From Weeksellaceae bacterium (lineage in GTDB: Bacteria > Bacteroidota > Bacteroidia > Flavobacteriales > Weeksellaceae): DNA of 5,062 nt. Positions 1 to 5,062 of this stretch are shown here, one piece after another. Location of the stretch: positions 1 to 5,062 of the forward strand of contig JAKOOI010000356.1 of NCBI GenBank assembly GCA_022701475.1, read 5' to 3'. Numbering within the stretch: position 1 is the stretch's first letter; each line of letters begins with the position of its first letter. The position numbers and the translations under genes were made by a program. The notes under the pieces are model-generated. The model made no database searches. It was not told where the DNA came from and worked only from the letters and a program-made list of their open reading frames with translations.

Positions 1-762
1 TATAATTTTGTTGCCAAAAAGGGCTATGTTATTGTATTTGTACCTTACCGGACCATAGATGTGAGTATTGACCACCGCTACCAAACCCTTTGGGAAGGTT
101 TTACAAAGGCCGCTGCTGATTATTCTAACATTATTGATACCAAAAAAGTGGGTTTTATGGGACATTCTTTCGGTGGTGGCGCAAGCATAGACCTGGCCTA
201 CAAAGCTTTTATGGAAAAAGGATGGGGTGAAAACGGACGTTTCCTGTTCACAATGGCTCCCTGGTATGCGTTTAACTGGAACAGTCCGCTTACCACACAA
301 CAGCAGCTGCAAAGTTTCCCACCCAATACAAAAATGATTACCCAGCTCTACGACGAAGATATTTATAACGACCATCGTCTGGCTATCGATATTTTCAAAA
401 ACATCAATATTGCGGACAGTGAAAAGGATTGTATCTATTTTAAACCTTCCACTGTTAATGGGTATAAGTATCTAACCGACCACGTGATGCCCAATAGCAG
501 AAGTGCCTATGATGCACTGGATTATTACGGGGTATACCGCTTGCTGGATGCCATGATGGACTATAGCTTCAACGGTAACGTGAATGCCAAAAATGTAGCC
601 TTAGGCAATGGTTCGGCAGCACAAATCACAATGCCGTCCTACAACGGGCAGGCAATGGCACCCCTGGAAGTAACGGACATTCCTACACCCAAATATCCGC
701 AAAGCAAGTACGAATTTCCCTGTAACAGCAGCACCAATCCGAGGATTGGCTATTGCCAGTAA
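1..762 (+). CDS. alpha/beta-hydrolase family protein, 5'-truncated by the window edge
   Basis: The frame is open from base 1, so the start lies upstream; 253 residues are visible, ending at TAA 760-762. Serine hydrolases of the alpha/beta fold use a Ser-Asp/Glu-His triad. The nucleophile elbow GHSFGG is plain, with the serine codon at 166-168 (visible residue 56). It follows a strand (KKVGFM) and precedes a small-residue helix, as in this fold. The strand GYVIVFVPYR near the beginning matches the strand before the elbow helix. Acid candidates lie in YDEDIYND (visible residues 117-124), and the likely catalytic histidine is in TDHVMP (visible residue 161). The order Ser, Asp, His and the spacing fit. 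A tail of about 50 residues rich in Pro, Gly and Asn follows the core and has two cysteines near the end (visible residues 241 and 252), which could form a disulfide if the protein is exported. The signal-peptide region is not in view. The fold is secure; the substrate (ester, lipid, peptide, polymer) cannot be told. The GTG at 61 is an internal valine, not a start. Confidence 0.88.
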   Translation, partial: YNFVAKKGYVIVFVPYRTIDVSIDHRYQTLWEGFTKAAADYSNIIDTKKVGFMGHSFGGGASIDLAYKAFMEKGWGENGRFLFTMAPWYAFNWNSPLTTQQQLQSFPPNTKMITQLYDEDIYNDHRLAIDIFKNINIADSEKDCIYFKPSTVNGYKYLTDHVMPNSRSAYDALDYYGVYRLLDAMMDYSFNGNVNAKNVALGNGSAAQITMPSYNGQAMAPLEVTDIPTPKYPQSKYEFPCNSSTNPRIGYCQ

Positions 763-771
763 TTCTTCACT

Positions 772-801
772 ACCCCAATGGGCTTTCGGGTTCATTGGGG
801 T
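772..801 (+). terminator. likely rho-independent terminator after the hydrolase gene
   Basis: ACCCCAATG (772-780) pairs perfectly with CATTGGGGT (793-801) around a 12-base loop. The stem is GC-rich at its base and begins 9 bases after the hydrolase stop. The sequence downstream (TGAATAAAAGG) lacks a clean T-run, so termination may be inefficient, or the hairpin may only stabilise the 3' end of the transcript. Position and perfect pairing are the main support. Confidence 0.6.
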
Positions 802-809
802 TGAATAAA

Positions 810-938
810 AGGTTGCGTAAAACCTGCAATGACATCGGTTATATGTTAGTTTTATCAGATAGAATATATTTTGACCAACAAAAGGGTTTGCCTTTGCTTC
901 CCATTTTAGAAAGTCTTTATGAATGGGAAAACCTATGA
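810..938 (+). pseudogene. possible remnant of an unidentified gene
   Basis: After the hairpin, one frame stays open to TGA 936-938 and reads like protein, including DRIYFDQQKGLPLLPI and ESLYEWENL. The only formal starts are a TTG at 753, inside the end of the hydrolase gene and before the terminator, and an ATG at 843 that would give 31 residues. No ribosome-binding site is visible. I do not recognise the family. It could be the 3' remnant of a gene lost by deletion, or a chance open frame; the hydrophobic/charged pattern and the abrupt start favour a remnant slightly. The upstream boundary is approximate. Confidence 0.2.
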
Positions 939-1044
939 AAAACGGAAAAGAAATTTTGGTTTGTCCGTTAGCCTGTTTTTTTTGGCTAATATATTGTACA
1001 ATGGCAGACTCCTTCAGCCTGGTATATATTTCATAAATTTTCAG

Positions 1045-1052
1045 TAAATTCG
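1045..1052 (+). promoter_or_regulatory. weak -7 box candidate for the ATPase-nuclease operon
   Basis: TAAATTCG differs by one base from the Bacteroidota -7 consensus TAnnTTTG. No good TTTG lies about 20 bases upstream; the nearest partner is CTGG at 1019-1022. It would give a leader of roughly 150 bases, long enough to include the palindrome at 1096-1108. Weak support; the true promoter could be elsewhere in 950-1200. Confidence 0.2.
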
Positions 1053-1095
1053 CATTATAGCTTTAAATGCTTGATACGATGTAAAACAAATATAG

Positions 1096-1108
1096 TCCGG
1101 CTGCCGGA
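1096..1108. repeat. 13-base palindrome TCCGGC-T-GCCGGA, possible operator
   Basis: A perfect 6-bp inverted repeat around a single central base. It is GC-rich within a strikingly AT-rich stretch, about 100 bases before the ATPase start. With a one-base loop it is a poor RNA hairpin, so a protein-binding site is the more natural reading. No regulator gene is in view. Confidence 0.3.
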
Positions 1109-1205
1109 TTTATCAAATGTTACTGTATCAGGCTGGATATATGATATGTAGTCATCTGATAACTATAACCCTCACAGGTCTGTATTAAGGCTAACAGAAT
1201 AACTA

Positions 1206-2438
1206 ATGAGCAGAATAAGAATTAAGAATTTCGGCCCGATCAAGGAAGGTCATACAGATAATGATGGCTGGATAGACATCAAAAAAGTGACTGTATTCAT
1301 AGGTGATCAGGGTTCGGGTAAAAGTACCATCGCCAAACTGATATCTAACTTTATCTGGATGGAAAAAGCATTGGTTCGTGGCGATTATGATGAAAAGTGG
1401 TTTGCCAGAAAAAACAGGCTTAAAAATACGTTCCTGGAATATCACCGGCTCGAAAATTACCTACCCACCGATGATAGCCAAACGCTTATCGAATATGATG
1501 GTTTGGCTTATAACATTAAGTATGAAGATAAGGTACTGACGGTTACCCATAAGGACATTGATAATTATCCGCTACCACAGATTATGTATGTGCCTGCAGA
1601 AAGAAATTTCATAGCTTATGTAAAAACAGCAAAGGAACTTAGATTATCGTCCGATTCGTTACAGGAGTTTTTAACGGAGTTTGAAAATGCCAAGAGAGAA
1701 ATGAGAGGGCTTTTAAAGTTACCTATAAACAATACCGAGCTGGAATATGATCGTTTAAATGAAACACTCAACCTAAAAGGCAAAGATTACAAAATAAAAT
1801 TAGTGGAAGCCTCCAGTGGTTTTCAATCGTTAGTTCCATTATTTATTGTGTCCGATTTTCTTGCACACTCTGTGAAAAAGCGTAGCGAGAATAGCGAGTC
1901 GATGAATAGTGAAGAAAGACAGCGATTTAAAAAAGGTGTTGAAGAAATCTATAACAACAATGAGTTTACCGATGAACAACGCCGTATAGCACTTTCTGCT
2001 TTATCGGCAAAATTCAATAAAACAGCCTTCATCAATATTGTCGAAGAACCTGAACAAAACCTGTTTCCCTCCTCACAATGGCAGATTTTACAGAGTTTGT
2101 TAGCATTTAACAATATGAATATTGCCAACAAGTTGATCTTAACCACTCATAGTCCTTATTTAATCAACTATCTCACATTGGCAGTTAAAGCTGATATGGT
2201 AAAAGCAAATTTAAACAAGGAAGATTCAAAGAAAAAGCTGGCTGAAATCGTTCCGCTTGAATCCACTGTTAAAACAGATGATTTAGTAATCTATGAGATG
2301 GATGATGAAAGTGGCATAGTGAAAAAATTAGCCGATTATAAAGGATTGCCATCAGATGAAAATGAATTGAATAGCGAGCTTGAGGATACGAATGAATCAT
2401 TTGCTCAATTACAAGAAATAGAAAAAGGATGGCGATAA
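1206..2438 (+). CDS. AAA/ABC-type ATPase (AAA_15/OLD-like), putative defence-system ATPase
   Basis: A 410-residue soluble ATPase of the SMC/ABC-like branch. The N-terminus (IRIKNFGPIKEG) is the usual first strand of the family. Walker A is GDQGSGKST at residues 33-41. YVPAERNF at 128-135 is a conserved strand-loop of AAA_15-type proteins. EASSGFQSL at 201-209 takes the place of the ABC signature, Walker B is FINIVEEPEQNLFP at 275-288 with E281 as likely catalytic glutamate, and the switch histidine is H315 in LILTTHSPY. All nucleotide-site elements are intact, so it should dimerise around ATP. Only about 95 residues follow the histidine, and they lack Toprim motifs, so it is not a full OLD nuclease. 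The last part (about 383-410) is acidic and probably helical. The ATG at 1206 is chosen because it lies directly before the conserved first strand; no Shine-Dalgarno is seen. The stop overlaps the next gene by 10 bases, implying coupled translation and a shared complex. The ATPase call is firm; the defence role is inference. A stand-alone repair or housekeeping role is the alternative. Confidence 0.93.
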   Translation: MSRIRIKNFGPIKEGHTDNDGWIDIKKVTVFIGDQGSGKSTIAKLISNFIWMEKALVRGDYDEKWFARKNRLKNTFLEYHRLENYLPTDDSQTLIEYDGLAYNIKYEDKVLTVTHKDIDNYPLPQIMYVPAERNFIAYVKTAKELRLSSDSLQEFLTEFENAKREMRGLLKLPINNTELEYDRLNETLNLKGKDYKIKLVEASSGFQSLVPLFIVSDFLAHSVKKRSENSESMNSEERQRFKKGVEEIYNNNEFTDEQRRIALSALSAKFNKTAFINIVEEPEQNLFPSSQWQILQSLLAFNNMNIANKLILTTHSPYLINYLTLAVKADMVKANLNKEDSKKKLAEIVPLESTVKTDDLVIYEMDDESGIVKKLADYKGLPSDENELNSELEDTNESFAQLQEIEKGWR

Positions 2439-2905
2439 ATTTTTTTCAAGCAGGATGCCAAAGCTCAACCAATGAAGAAATTTTTGGAATTTATGATACA
2501 CCGCCGGCTGCCCTTGTATATGAAAATTCTGATGATTGGAACGTGTGGGTTGATAATCCGTCGATGAAGGAAATTACACATACAGCAATTGATGCCTGTC
2601 TGAATATTCCCCGTGCGGAAGGAGAAAGATGCGAAAGTATGATTACTTACGAAGACGTTTTGATGTTTATTGAACTCAAAGACAGGGATGGTGGCAGATG
2701 GGCAGGTAAGGCAAGAAATCAACTTATCAATACCATTGCACTTTTCAAAAGAGATGCAAATATTGCCCCTTATGTCAAACGATACGGACATATTGCCAAT
2801 AAGCAACGCCCTCATTTCAAAGCTGGGGGAATGAAATTCAGTCAGGAATTTGAGGATGCAACCGGATTTATTCTTCGGGTAAGCGATATAATAAAGATAG
2901 AATAA
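2429..2905 (+). CDS. putative small PD-(D/E)XK nuclease, partner of the upstream ATPase
   Basis: A 158-residue soluble protein with no membrane segment. Its centre reads C-E69, then a 12-residue strand-turn-strand, then FIELKDR with E82 and K84, then A95-x-x-Q98-L-x-x-T-I. This order of acid, ExK and a helix with QL is the pattern of restriction-endonuclease-like folds, with E69 in the slot usually held by Asp. The last strands (YGHIAN at 119-124, GFILRV at 146-151) fit the end of such a core, and the basic KRYGHIANKQRPHFK stretch (117-131) could touch nucleic acid. The N-terminal 60 residues are not recognised. The ATG lies inside the ATPase gene, 10 bases overlap, directly behind GAAAAAGG, so translation is probably coupled. 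Expected role: DNA or RNA cleavage gated by the ATPase. This is my reading of motifs, not a database match; a non-catalytic adaptor is possible. The gene is solid; the nuclease call is moderate. Confidence 0.85.
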   Translation: MAINFFQAGCQSSTNEEIFGIYDTPPAALVYENSDDWNVWVDNPSMKEITHTAIDACLNIPRAEGERCESMITYEDVLMFIELKDRDGGRWAGKARNQLINTIALFKRDANIAPYVKRYGHIANKQRPHFKAGGMKFSQEFEDATGFILRVSDIIKIE

Positions 2906-2911
2906 GTCCTA

Positions 2912-2937
2912 AATCTACAAAATATCGTTTGCAGATT
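2912..2937 (+). terminator. imperfect hairpin after the operon, possible weak terminator
   Basis: AATCT-a-CAAA pairs with TTTG-c-AGATT around a 6-base loop, giving nine base pairs with one mismatch, 6 bases after the nuclease-like gene's stop. The stem is AT-rich and no T-run follows, so termination would be weak. The TTTG arm doubles as the -33 element of the next promoter candidate. Confidence 0.3.
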
Positions 2938-2955
2938 GTATAAGATACTATTTTG
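2928..2955 (+). promoter_or_regulatory. Bacteroidota-type promoter candidate for the membrane-protein gene
   Basis: TTTG (2928-2931) is followed after 17 bases by TATTTTG (2949-2955), close to the Bacteroidota TTTG / TAnnTTTG pair but one base short in the -7 box and slightly tight in spacing. Transcription would start near 2960, leaving a leader of about 75 bases. ATTTTGT (2950-2956) is mirrored by ACAAAAT (2967-2973), a 7-bp inverted repeat with a 10-base spacer over the expected start, a plausible operator. Confidence 0.4.
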
Positions 2956-3034
2956 TACATTTAAACACAAAATGGGATCTGGGAAAACCAGTGACTGTCG
3001 TGTTTTCTAAAGTATCCCTGACGCATTTGTGCTT

Positions 3035-3331
3035 ATGAAAAAAACAAATCTCCCTTTCGGAATCATCATCTCCGTTATTTTTTCTTTGATGGCGCTCAGC
3101 ATCAAGGGCACACGGCAGGGCGATCTGAATACAACGGTCATTGTTGCAACACTCTCTTATAATTTGCTGTACGGGATGATCTGCTGGACGGTTTTCAGCC
3201 AACTGATTTTTCATCGCGAAAAGTTAGGCATCAACGTCAAATCGGTATCTTTCGGTGTAATGGCCGTTTTGGGGAATGCACTTTTTCTGTTCCTGTTCGT
3301 TCAAATTTGGTCTTTTCACTTGCAGAGTTAA
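3035..3331 (+). CDS. small integral membrane protein of unknown function
   Basis: A 98-residue protein starting at ATG 3035 (MKKTNLPFG). A GTG six bases earlier would add only two residues and is less likely. Three hydrophobic segments are visible at about residues 8-23, 33-58 and 71-92. The loops carry KGTRQGD (24-30) and HREKLG (60-65). The short basic N-terminus would favour an inside start, which with three crossings puts the C-terminus outside. No catalytic or transporter motif is recognisable, and the family is unknown to me. It sits 129 bases after the nuclease-like gene behind its own likely promoter, so it is probably not part of that operon, although small membrane proteins do occur as defence effectors. 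The reading frame is convincing because hydrophobicity is confined to clean segments. Confidence 0.7.
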   Translation: MKKTNLPFGIIISVIFSLMALSIKGTRQGDLNTTVIVATLSYNLLYGMICWTVFSQLIFHREKLGINVKSVSFGVMAVLGNALFLFLFVQIWSFHLQS

Positions 3332-3683
3332 GCAGAAACTTTTAGCTTTACGAAGTAAAATTTAAAGTAGGCTTTTACCGCTTTTTTGCAAATGTCCTAT
3401 TCATGGATATTCACAAAAATAGTATAGCGAATGCCTATCAGTAAAGCGATGAAGAAGGAGTGTAAAATCCCTCTTTCCCTGCCAGTTAGGAAACCAAAAT
3501 AAGCTAAAATGCTGTAAAAATCAATATTTACAACGTTTTTGTTTAATGGCCATCGGCTGAGATTACTGAAGCAGCTTGAAAATATCGGTGAACAGATCCG
3601 GGTAGAGGATCATACAATAGGTAACGGTGCCGGTACCTGAAATAGTAAAATAGTGAGCTGCTCTCCGCTTACACGAAAACAGA
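3332..3683. other. spacer without a supported gene
   Basis: These 352 bases follow the membrane-protein gene. A short hairpin TTTAC-GAA-GTAAA (3347-3359) lies soon after its stop and could mark the transcript end, but the stem is only 5 bp. Frames are broken by frequent stops. The one stretch that reads like protein is a 33-codon frame at 3539-3640 beginning with TTG (containing LKQLENIGEQIRVED); it has no ribosome-binding site and may be a gene remnant. An imperfect palindrome occupies 3620-3637. I see no RNA gene. Confidence 0.55.
3620..3637. repeat. 18-base imperfect palindrome upstream of the 3684 gene
   Basis: GGTAaCGGtgCCGgTACC has two 4-bp and 3-bp paired arms with one mismatched pair and a two-base centre. 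It lies 46 bases before the next start, a natural position for an operator. As RNA it would need a larger loop and be less stable. Confidence 0.3.
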
Positions 3684-4103
3684 ATGACTATGAAAACAAT
3701 TGATTTACTGACCCCTTGGCAGAATACAATAGAAGTTGGGTTAGGTGAAGTTATTTTTACTGAAAAAACGGCCGGTGGTGAAGCGGTATCAATGCTTATC
3801 ATGTCTACCAACCAATTTGACCTTCTGATCCACGCTCACCGGGAAAATTTCAGAAAGCTGGAAAAGACCAGTCTGGTCTACCGGTATTTCGACAGGAAGT
3901 ATGCGGGAGAAAACCAGGACTGGGCAGTGGATGCCATGATGAAAATTGAAAATGTTCCTGAGTGGATAAGCCATCTGGAACAAGCATATGCCGGGAATGA
4001 GTCATTGAATTATCTGCAAAAGGAATTTGAAGCAACGATTGCGTTCTGTACAAAAGCAGTGGATCATAAAAATGAGCTGTATTTTATAGCAGATCAGTAT
4101 TAA
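3684..4103 (+). CDS. hypothetical protein, 139 aa
   Basis: I do not recognise this family. The protein has no signal peptide and no membrane segment, so it is probably cytoplasmic. Residues 16-40 look like a beta-hairpin (IEVGLGEVIFTEK, then AVSMLIMS). From about 44 onward it is mostly helical and charged, with aromatic positions in LVYRYFDRKYAGE and VPEWISHLEQAYAG. It is acidic overall and ends in ADQY. Two ATGs (3684 and 3690) serve equally well as start; the first is used here. No Shine-Dalgarno is seen, which is normal for the phylum. It stands alone, 352 bases from the gene before and 192 from the one after. Size, acidity and setting among other short orphan genes would suit an immunity-type protein, but nothing in the sequence shows that. 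Confidence 0.72.
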   Translation: MTMKTIDLLTPWQNTIEVGLGEVIFTEKTAGGEAVSMLIMSTNQFDLLIHAHRENFRKLEKTSLVYRYFDRKYAGENQDWAVDAMMKIENVPEWISHLEQAYAGNESLNYLQKEFEATIAFCTKAVDHKNELYFIADQY

Positions 4104-4258
4104 CCTTATGTAAAATCTGATTTGCCGTGACAAGATAATACTTCCTGACAAAGCTTCCGCGGACATCCGGCATACGTTATAAATGGGCTCTATGACAGAC
4201 CTGTTGAAAACGGATAGTAAAAGAAAAAAATTACAAGAGTAATCTATTTATTTCGCTG

Positions 4259-4286
4259 TAATCAGTAAATTAGTGATTAGCTGTAA
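4259..4286 (+). promoter_or_regulatory. repeat-rich site upstream of the 4296 gene
   Basis: TAATCA (4259-4264) is mirrored by TGATTA (4274-4279) across 9 bases, and GCTGTAA occurs twice in direct orientation at 4256-4262 and 4280-4286. A TAAATTAG between them (4266-4273) is one base from the -7 consensus TAnnTTTG, about 22 bases before the ATG. No clear TTTG partner is seen upstream. It could be a promoter with overlapping operator; support is modest. Confidence 0.25.
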
Positions 4287-4295
4287 ATTTATACA

Positions 4296-4592
4296 ATGGA
4301 CGCAAGCGAAATCCTGCAGTCAATGTACATTGACTTACCCTGTGACCAAGATGTTGTACTTACGGAGGACATCCTTGCCTGGACTGACAACTTCGGGGCT
4401 GAAAATTCTGTTTCAATCAATGATATTGCCTTTGCCGGCGACAAAGCGGCATGGTGGCAATGCAACGCGGCCGGTCGCGATCTGGTATTGATAAGATTAC
4501 ACCCCACCATAGTCATTACCCTGGCAGATTCCATTGAATACCATAGGGCAACCTTCCCGGGGAAGCTGTACAATATTTTTTTATATAAATGA
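4296..4592 (+). CDS. hypothetical protein, 98 aa, possibly the first half of a frameshifted gene
   Basis: Starts at ATG 4296 (MDASEILQSMYIDLP) and ends at TGA 4590-4592. No family is recognised. It is acidic and soluble-looking, with alternating strands in DLVLIRLHPTIVITL (about 62-76) and Trp pairs in AAWWQCN (51-57). The last residues, after a run of seven T (4576-4582), read NIFLYK and then stop. Removing one T would carry the frame into the next open stretch and give one product of 182 residues ending at 4845. Before the T-run this frame reads like protein and the +1 frame does not; after it the reverse is true. It may therefore be a broken gene, a slippage-controlled gene, or a genuine short gene next to another. 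The start and the first 90 residues are reasonably supported. Confidence 0.65.
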   Translation: MDASEILQSMYIDLPCDQDVVLTEDILAWTDNFGAENSVSINDIAFAGDKAAWWQCNAAGRDLVLIRLHPTIVITLADSIEYHRATFPGKLYNIFLYK

Positions 4593-4599
4593 TCTCATT

Positions 4600-4845
4600 G
4601 TGAAATATAGAGGTAAACATGCCGCCAGGATTTTCTTCTTCAACACCGCTAACATGAAAGTTGAGGAAATACGGACCTCATCCTGCTATGACAAAAAGAT
4701 AAAACCTATCGATGACCGGCTTTACATTTGGAATGGTACAGAAGAGGATTGCCGGGAAGTGAAAATATCAGAAAACAGGTTGGAAAAAACACTAACCAGC
4801 CTGACAGAGCCGGACAGGAGAGGAATTGTTTTAGAGACGCTATGA
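4600..4845 (+). CDS. hypothetical protein, 81 aa, or 3' half of the 4296 gene
   Basis: Open frame to TGA 4843-4845. If it is a separate gene, the most reasonable start is GTG 4600 (KYRGKHAARIFFFNT follows), 7 bases after the previous stop. The first ATG, at 4654, would cost 18 residues. The frame is also open back to TTG 4534, but the residues before the T-run look like a shadow of the upstream gene. The protein has strand-like stretches (ARIFFFN, DDRLYIWNG) and a charged C-terminal third (EVKISENRLEKT). No family is recognised. Lack of a good start and the switch of coding sense at the T7 run (4576-4582) suggest it is the continuation of the 4296 gene in an ancestral 182-residue protein. Confidence 0.5.
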   Translation: MKYRGKHAARIFFFNTANMKVEEIRTSSCYDKKIKPIDDRLYIWNGTEEDCREVKISENRLEKTLTSLTEPDRRGIVLETL

Positions 4846-4914
4846 AAGCATAATGGATAGAAGGCGGATTTCAGATCCTGTTTCTGAAGAAGAGAGGAGT
4901 GTATTATAAAATAA

Positions 4915-5062
4915 ATGATGATGAAATTCAGAATAGACAACGGAACCGGCATTTGTACCATCGGGATGAGCGATATCGGCAGTTACATAAGGTTTAATTA
5001 CCCTTTGACTGTGGTATGGGATGACTGCCATGGCTCCATCGGCAGGTATTTTTGTGTTTTGC
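4915..5062 (+). CDS. hypothetical protein, 3'-truncated by the window edge
   Basis: Three ATGs in a row (4915, 4918, 4921) open a frame that runs to the end of the window, 49 codons from the first. An AGGAG at 4895-4899 lies upstream but is 15 bases from the first ATG, too far for a standard Shine-Dalgarno. The visible part (KFRIDNGTGICTIG, then YIRFNYPLTVVWDD) looks like a beta-rich, soluble start with no signal peptide, and has three cysteines. No family is recognised and the rest is outside the window. It follows the preceding gene by 69 bases on the same strand and may share its transcript. Confidence 0.6.
   Translation, partial: MMMKFRIDNGTGICTIGMSDIGSYIRFNYPLTVVWDDCHGSIGRYFCVL

Larger units (their letters stand above)
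763..1205. other. gene-poor spacer before the ATPase operon
   Basis: These 443 bases hold the terminator at 772-801, the possible gene remnant at 810-938, and a weak hairpin TTAGCC/GGCTAA at 968-989 whose loop is mostly T. They also hold a short palindrome at 1096-1108 and a promoter candidate near 1045. No complete gene is supported on either strand. The last part (about 990-1205) is AT-rich and must contain the operon promoter unless transcription reads through from upstream. Confidence 0.6.

Noticed and set aside
968..989. TTAGCC/GGCTAA hairpin with a T-rich loop as a terminator
   Set aside because: The T-run is in the loop rather than after the stem, and no gene ends directly before it.
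1203..1445. 80-codon open frame on the minus strand across the ATPase start
   Set aside because: It is antisense to the Walker A region of a clearly coding gene and shows no family features.
1206..2438. Idea that the ATPase is a full OLD/GajA-type nuclease
   Set aside because: Only about 95 residues follow the switch histidine and no Toprim E or DxD motif is visible in them. The acidic YEMDDESG stretch is not a Toprim pattern.
2465..2815. 116-codon open frame on the minus strand within the nuclease-like gene
   Set aside because: It is a shadow of the + strand gene, which has coherent motifs and a coupled start. The minus frame is rich in Cys, Asn and Ile without pattern.
3563..3811. Minus-strand open frame of 82 codons over the spacer and the start of the 3684 gene
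   Set aside because: It overlaps the + strand gene, has no recognisable motif, and lacks an associated promoter. Kept out for want of support, though the spacer half is otherwise unassigned.
4183..4242. 19-codon frame MGSMTDLLKTDSKRKKLQE
   Set aside because: Too short, with no ribosome-binding site and no conservation evidence.
4289..4573. 94-codon minus-strand open frame opposite the 4296 gene
   Set aside because: The composition (many Ser, Met, Arg) looks like an antisense shadow; the + strand frame is more protein-like.
4853..4909. 18-codon frame starting MDRRRISDPVSEEE just before the 4915 gene
   Set aside because: Could be a leader peptide, but there is nothing beyond an ATG and a stop to support it.
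1..5062. CRISPR array, tRNA, rRNA, insertion sequence or integrase
   Set aside because: I found no regularly spaced repeats, no cloverleaf sequence, no transposase or recombinase motifs and no long terminal inverted repeats.

Overview
The window looks like chromosomal or accessory DNA from a member of the Bacteroidota, perhaps the Sphingobacteriia/Chitinophagia side. The reasons are the moderate-to-low GC, the near absence of Shine-Dalgarno sequences before the starts, and one promoter candidate resembling the Bacteroidota TTTG / TAnnTTTG pair. The phylum is an inference; no marker gene is present. All genes I can support lie on the + strand.

Layout. (1) 1-762 is the 3' part of an alpha/beta-hydrolase gene with a clear GHSFGG nucleophile elbow; its start lies outside the window. 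It ends just before a perfect 9-bp hairpin at 772-801, a likely terminator. (2) 763-1205 has no convincing gene. It holds the terminator, a possible gene remnant (about 810-938), a short palindrome and a weak promoter candidate. (3) 1206-2905 is the most interesting part: a two-gene operon with a 10-base overlap. The first gene encodes a 410-residue ABC/SMC-type AAA ATPase of the AAA_15/OLD-like kind. The second encodes a 158-residue protein whose E...IELK...QL pattern fits a small PD-(D/E)XK nuclease. An ATPase translationally linked to a nuclease-like effector is the usual build of two-gene anti-phage systems (compare PARIS, Septu, Gabija), but this pairing matches none of the named ones I know. 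(4) 3035-3331 encodes a 98-residue membrane protein behind its own likely promoter. (5) 3332-3683 is a gene-poor spacer with an 18-bp imperfect palindrome. (6) 3684-5062 is a run of short genes of unknown function on one strand: 139 aa, 98 aa, 81 aa and a partial one running off the end. The second and third may be a single 182-residue gene split by a one-base change in a T7 run.

How they may work together. The ATPase and nuclease-like protein are probably made together and act as a complex in which ATP binding or hydrolysis controls the nuclease. That is inference from motifs and gene coupling. The other genes show no clear functional tie to this pair. A string of short orphan genes next to a defence-like module is typical of a variable accessory region, where immunity-type or other small proteins build up. 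I see no tRNA, rRNA, CRISPR array, insertion sequence or integrase.
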